Positions 4,904 through 7,526 of a stretch of DNA of 7,526 nt are shown here, piece by piece. The translations under genes and the position numbers were made by a program. Source of the stretch: DAOTZS01 sp034434335 (GTDB lineage: Bacteria > Chloroflexota > Anaerolineae > CG2-30-64-16). Each line of letters opens with the position of its first letter. Positions within the stretch are counted from its first letter, which is position 1. The notes under the pieces are model-generated. The model did not search any database and had not been told where the DNA came from. It saw only the letters and a list, made by a program, of their open reading frames with translations. The DNA lies in NCBI GenBank assembly GCA_034434335.1, contig DAOTZS010000049.1:1-7526 (forward strand), written 5' to 3'.

Positions 4904-6058
4904 ATGGTGGACCGCGCGGCAACACCGCGGGTGCTGCTGGTGTCACCTGTAGGCCCTGGGGTCAACCCCTATATCAGCCTGCTCCAGGGAGGCCTGGCCG
5001 CGGCTGGGGCGTCGGTGCGCCTGGTGCCGCGGTTGACGGCTGACGAGTTGGAGGGGGAGTGCTGTCCCGATGTGGTGCACCTGCACTGGCTAGACCGCTA
5101 TGACCTGCCGCCGGCAATCCTCTTCCCAGGCCTGCACCCTGCCCGCGATCTTCCCCGCCGCGTGCTGCGTCGGCTGCTGGAGACCGCCTGTAACCTCCCC
5201 CTGGTGTACCAGGGGCGGCGCTGGGCGCGTCTGCGGCATCTGCTTACCCTGTTACGCCGTTTTCGGGCCGCCGGCGGGCGGGTGGTCTACACTGTGCATA
5301 ACCTCGATCCGCATGAGGAAGGGGGGCCGGCCGATCGGTGGGCCCTCAGACACCTGATTGGGCTGGCCGACGCCCTACACGTCCATGACATCAGCACGGC
5401 AGAAGCGCTGGCGCGCACCTTTGGACGGCGAGAGGGGGTGGCGGTGATCCCTCATGGCCACTATCTGGATTGCTACCCCAACACCGTAAGCCGGCAGGAA
5501 GCCCGGGCGAGGTTGGGTTTGCCCCAGCAAGCCTTCGTCTACGCGCTGTTGGGGTGGTTGCGGCCGTACAAAGGGGTGGAGGAACTGCTGAGGGCGTTCA
5601 GGGCCTTGCCCGACAGGGATGCCATCCTGCTGATAGCCGGCAAGGCGGTATCTGAGGCATACGCTTCTGCCCTGGCCAGCCTGGCAGCCGGCGACCCGCG
5701 CGTCCACTTCTACCCTGACCTGGTTCCCGCCCCAGAGGTCCAACACTATCTCAACTCGGCCGACATCTGCGTCCTACCCTATCGCCAGGTCACCACTTCT
5801 GGGGCCGCGTTGCTGGCCTTTTCCTTTGGCCTGCCCGTCATCGCGCCGGCCCTGGGCGCATTTCCCCATCTGATCCAGGGCTGCAGAGGCCTGCTTTATG
5901 ATCCCTCCGACCCTCAGGGCCTGGAGCGCGCGTTGGCCCAGGCCAGGCAGATGGCCTGGCAGGAGGCACGGGCTGAGGTGCTGGCCTGGGTGGCCCAGTT
6001 CGATTGGGTTACGATTGGGAATCAATTGCTGAGGGTTTATCAGGGGTCAGATGGTTAG
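4904..6058 (+). CDS. GT-B fold glycosyltransferase (GT4-like)
   Basis: A 384-residue cytoplasmic or membrane-associated glycosyltransferase. The N-terminal half has PRVLLVSPVGPGVNPYISLL (8-27), DVVHLHWLD (56-64) and VVYTVHNLDPHEEG (127-140). The C-terminal donor-binding half has ALLGWLRPYKGVEELLRAF (214-232), ILLIAGK (241-247), SADICVLPY (285-293) and GLPVIAPALGAFPHL (309-323). This resembles GT4 sugar transferases of polysaccharide synthesis. The EX7E acidic pair usual before GLPVIA is replaced by TTSGAALLAFSF (297-308), so it belongs to a divergent branch. ATG 4904 is chosen because AAGGAGG lies 7 nt upstream; a GTG at 4850 would add 18 residues with no family resemblance and would abut the hairpin. 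Its 3' end overlaps sodX tail-to-tail by 50 nt. Donor and acceptor sugars are unknown. Confidence 0.88.
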   Translation: MVDRAATPRVLLVSPVGPGVNPYISLLQGGLAAAGASVRLVPRLTADELEGECCPDVVHLHWLDRYDLPPAILFPGLHPARDLPRRVLRRLLETACNLPLVYQGRRWARLRHLLTLLRRFRAAGGRVVYTVHNLDPHEEGGPADRWALRHLIGLADALHVHDISTAEALARTFGRREGVAVIPHGHYLDCYPNTVSRQEARARLGLPQQAFVYALLGWLRPYKGVEELLRAFRALPDRDAILLIAGKAVSEAYASALASLAAGDPRVHFYPDLVPAPEVQHYLNSADICVLPYRQVTTSGAALLAFSFGLPVIAPALGAFPHLIQGCRGLLYDPSDPQGLERALAQARQMAWQEARAEVLAWVAQFDWVTIGNQLLRVYQGSDG

Positions 6059-6368
6059 GCCGGCTGCCTGGAGCACGCGGCCGGCGGATGTGCCATACTA
6101 CCTTCCCGATCACCGCCTCAGGCCCCACCGGCCCCAGACTGCGACTGTCCACGCTGGCTGCCTGGGTGCCCAAGACGTAGATCTCCTTCCCATTTCCGAT
6201 GTGCACCACTTCTTTGAGCAGGGTCCCATAGACCGGGTGGCGGAAGGCGATCACATCCCCTGCGTGGACTCCGTACAGCAGGATGGGGATTTTGGATACC
6301 AGCACAAAATCCCCATCCTGGTAGGTGGGTTGCAGGCTCGAACCGGAGACTCTGAGCACTCGCAGCAT
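6009..6368 (-). CDS. sodX: Nickel-type superoxide dismutase maturation protease (S26 family)
   Basis: A 119-residue serine peptidase of the S26 (signal peptidase-like) family that removes the propeptide of NiSOD so that the nickel hook can form at the new N-terminus. Visible are SGSSLQPTY (8-16) with probable nucleophile S11 (Leu follows where SxM is usual), GDVIAFRHP (37-45), general base K52 in GTLLKEVV, and the SVDSRSLGP box (72-80). No membrane anchor is seen, unlike ordinary signal peptidases. It begins with ATG overlapping the sodN stop as TGATG; a GTG one codon upstream (GTGA overlap) is also possible. No Shine-Dalgarno is visible, so it is probably coupled to sodN translation. The last 50 nt overlap the end of the convergent glycosyltransferase gene, and no terminator separates them. 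Confidence 0.92.
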   Translation of the reverse strand: MLRVLRVSGSSLQPTYQDGDFVLVSKIPILLYGVHAGDVIAFRHPVYGTLLKEVVHIGNGKEIYVLGTQAASVDSRSLGPVGPEAVIGKVVWHIRRPRAPGSRPNHLTPDKPSAIDSQS

Positions 6369-6868
6369 CACAGGGCGGGGTAGACGACCTCTTCGGCGGG
6401 CTGATAGGGGGCCTTGACCCTCTTGGTCGGGATCCCCTTGGTGGCCCAGAAGATCTCAGCGAATTCGTTGACGGCCTGCAGGAGCGCCATGGCGGTGTCT
6501 CGGTTGGCAGTCTGCCGACACTGGGAGCCAAGCTGCATAATGCGATGTACCAACCCATGGAGCTGTGGGTATTTGGCCAGGTGCGCCTCTTTGATGTAGT
6601 CGCCCCAGATGACCCGGATCTCGTGCTTGCACAGCTCGGCGTGCTCCTCTTTGACGGCGATGTAGCGCGCCATGGTGTTGAGGAACGCCAGGTCATGCTC
6701 TGGATGCTCCTTGACCAGGTTGTTCATCAGGTCGACCATGCGGATCACGGTCAGGGCGGCGAGCTGAGCATGATGGGGGTCGTAGATGCCGCAGGGGATG
6801 TCGCAATGGGCCTTAGCTTCCTCGAAATGGACAAGGTGGTCGAGTTTCTGAAGGGTCTGGTGGATCAT
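6368..6868 (-). CDS. sodN: Nickel superoxide dismutase precursor
   Basis: A 166-residue precursor of the nickel-dependent superoxide dismutase, which converts superoxide to oxygen and hydrogen peroxide, normally as a homohexamer. The nickel hook HCDIPCGIYDP begins at residue 21: H21, C22 and C26 are the Ni ligands after cleavage and Y29 is the conserved active-site tyrosine. The first 20 residues, ending EEAKA, are the propeptide removed by the neighbouring SodX. Further conserved segments include AELCKHEIRVIWGDY, LHGLVH and FAEIFWATKG. The mature part is 146 residues, about 29 longer than the 117-residue Streptomyces enzyme as I recall it, mostly from a C-terminal tail ending EEVVYPAL. ATG 6868 is fixed by AAGGAGG (6883-6877) 8 nt upstream; the longer open frame extends upstream of the predicted transcription start. 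Confidence 0.96.
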   Translation of the reverse strand: MIHQTLQKLDHLVHFEEAKAHCDIPCGIYDPHHAQLAALTVIRMVDLMNNLVKEHPEHDLAFLNTMARYIAVKEEHAELCKHEIRVIWGDYIKEAHLAKYPQLHGLVHRIMQLGSQCRQTANRDTAMALLQAVNEFAEIFWATKGIPTKRVKAPYQPAEEVVYPAL

Positions 6869-6929
6869 AAGAAAAACCTCCTTGGGATGCGGCCCCGGCC
6901 AGATCTTCTCAGGGTGAACAGGCACCGTC

Positions 6930-6949
6930 AGGTCGGTTCCCGACGACCT
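6930..6949. promoter_or_regulatory. Inverted repeat in the sodN leader
   Basis: AGGTCG (6930-6935) and CGACCT (6944-6949) flank an 8-nt loop. A shorter GTCGG-GAA-CCGAC stem is an alternative fold of the minus-strand RNA. It lies about 50 nt downstream of the predicted sodN transcription start and 60 nt before the start codon. It could be an RNA structure or a protein site. It does not resemble the TTGC-type Nur box of Streptomyces. Confidence 0.3.
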
Positions 6950-7008
6950 TGAGCAGTTCTGGAAAGGGCCATAAGCTGGATGAACCAGATTTGAGCAAAG
7001 ACACTGCC

Positions 7009-7036
7009 ATTGTATCGGGTACCCCTGGCCTGTCAA
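7009..7036 (-). promoter_or_regulatory. Near-consensus sigma70 promoter of sodN-sodX
   Basis: The minus strand has perfect TTGACA (7036-7031), a 16-nt spacer and TACAAT (7014-7009; five of six). Transcription would start near 7002, giving a leader of about 134 nt before the sodN ATG, long for a two-gene enzyme operon. Confidence 0.75.
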
Positions 7037-7059
7037 GTTGCCTGTCTTACCATTCTAGG

Positions 7060-7140
7060 CGATGGCAATGCCCTGGGGTGGGGGCGCGACGGCATTGCCC
7101 TGGGGTGGGGGCGCGACGGCAATGCCGTCGCCCACCCAGG
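7060..7140. repeat. Second stuttered palindrome, related to 4443-4523
   Basis: Two 27-nt head-to-tail units (7071-7097 and 7098-7124) differ at a single base. A fragment of a third (7060-7070, CGATGGCAATG) precedes them. The last unit runs into a right half ending CCCACCCAGG. The core GCGACGGCA/TGCCGTCGC (7113-7121 with 7123-7131) is a perfect 9+1+9 palindrome; the outer CCTGGGGTGGG and CCCACCCAGG arms pair with small bulges. The shared core CGACGGCAWTGCCGTCG, the ACCCAGG right end and the repeated-left-half layout link it to the element at 4443-4523. It starts 24 nt upstream of the sodN -35 box. Confidence 0.85.
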
Positions 7141-7314
7141 TGGAAATCTGAGGCAAAGCCTGCCGCCAACATCATGACTCCTCCCACCACAAGAGGCCCG
7201 CAGTCGCTCCGATAGCGAGCCTCCAAGACGGAGACCATCGGCACCTCTAGCGGCGAAAGACGAAAGACCCAACATCGTCGGTACTGGAAGCTAGGCCCTG
7301 GGGCCCTTTTGCTG

Positions 7315-7320
7315 TATAAT
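7315..7320 (+). promoter_or_regulatory. TATAAT box for a leaderless membrane-protein mRNA
   Basis: A perfect TATAAT ends 7 nt before the GTG start at 7328, so transcription would start at or beside the start codon. No good -35 is seen at 16-18 nt spacing; the sequence there is TAGGCC-like. Upstream of the GTG there is no Shine-Dalgarno. The arrangement mirrors the one before the SGNH hydrolase. Confidence 0.5.
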
Positions 7321-7327
7321 GTGACCT

Positions 7328-7526
7328 GTGTCGGCACGCATCTTCTGGCTGGTGAGCTCGCTGTCAGCATTGGTGGCCTGGGCTGGGATCTTCTACCTCA
7401 CGGGGGCATTTCCCCCAACCCCGCCCGCCGAGCTGGTTTTTCTCGCCCTGGTAGCCGTGGCCGTAGCCATGACTTCGGCGCCGCTGGTGTGGGTGCTTGC
7501 CCGTCGTCTGAAGGTTGCCGGCACGG
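7328..7526 (+). CDS. Small integral membrane protein, partial (function unknown)
   Basis: This frame is open from GTG 7328 to the window end, with 66 residues visible. A hydrophobic segment at about residues 5-25 (IFWLVSSLSALVAWAGIFYL) leads to a Pro-rich turn, FPPTPPAEL (28-36), then a second hydrophobic helix (about 37-58, rich in Ala/Val/Leu) ending in ARRLK. The order hydrophobic, turn, hydrophobic, basic suggests a two-or-more-helix inner-membrane protein. I do not recognise a named family; it may be a lineage-specific conserved protein. The start is GTG, chosen because a TATAAT lies 7 nt upstream and the protein begins at once with a membrane helix. The 3' part lies outside the window. 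Confidence 0.65.
   Translation, partial: MSARIFWLVSSLSALVAWAGIFYLTGAFPPTPPAELVFLALVAVAVAMTSAPLVWVLARRLKVAGT

Larger units (their letters stand above)
6869..7327. other. Divergent intergenic region between sodN and the membrane protein gene
   Basis: No gene is supported in these 459 nt. The region contains the sodN leader with one hairpin (6930-6949), the sodN promoter (7009-7036), a stuttered palindrome (7060-7140), then about 170 nt with no clear feature up to a rightward TATAAT at 7315. Confidence 0.75.

Noticed and set aside
6368..7036. sodN starting at 7036
   Set aside because: The extra 56 codons cover the predicted promoter and leader, while ATG 6868 has an AAGGAGG at ideal spacing and gives a normal NiSOD propeptide.
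7293..7310. GGCCC...GGGCC followed by TTTT as a terminator
   Set aside because: The loop would be only two bases and no gene on the plus strand ends upstream. The T run merges with the -10 region of the next gene.

Overview
The window is GC-rich bacterial DNA with many intergenic palindromes. The protein flavour, together with a NusG paralogue in a polysaccharide neighbourhood, a NiSOD with its own maturation protease, and REP-like hairpins, suggests a member of the Chloroflexota (Anaerolineae/Caldilineae-like). This is inference from style; no marker gene fixes the lineage.

Left block, minus strand, positions 4292 down to 1. A NusG/RfaH-like elongation factor has a strong promoter and is followed by a shortened MFS transporter. 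After a 258-nt palindrome-rich gap come four tightly packed genes: a membrane-anchored SGNH/GDSL hydrolase, a protein-L-isoaspartate methyltransferase, an RmlD-like sugar-nucleotide reductase, and the first 13 codons of a probable family 2 glycosyltransferase cut by the window edge. These four are linked by ATGA overlaps or a 15-nt gap. The sugar genes and the NusG paralogue suggest the flank of a cell-surface polysaccharide locus.

Middle, 4293-4903. This 611-nt divergent intergenic region holds the NusG-like promoter, a stuttered palindrome, a G9 tract, a candidate rightward promoter and two strong hairpins. A rightward glycosyltransferase (4904-6058) follows.

Right block. sodN and sodX (nickel superoxide dismutase precursor and its S26-type maturation peptidase) form a minus-strand pair. 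sodX overlaps the glycosyltransferase tail-to-tail. sodN has a near-consensus promoter about 140 nt upstream, and just beyond it lies a second stuttered palindrome related to the first. The window ends inside a rightward small membrane protein gene that is probably translated from a leaderless mRNA.

The most unusual signals are the two related palindromes in which only the left half is repeated head-to-tail, both placed upstream of a leftward TTGACA promoter. Others are the MFS transporter lacking about three membrane helices, two genes with a -10 box only 6-7 nt from the start codon, and the glycosyltransferase without the usual EX7E acidic pair.
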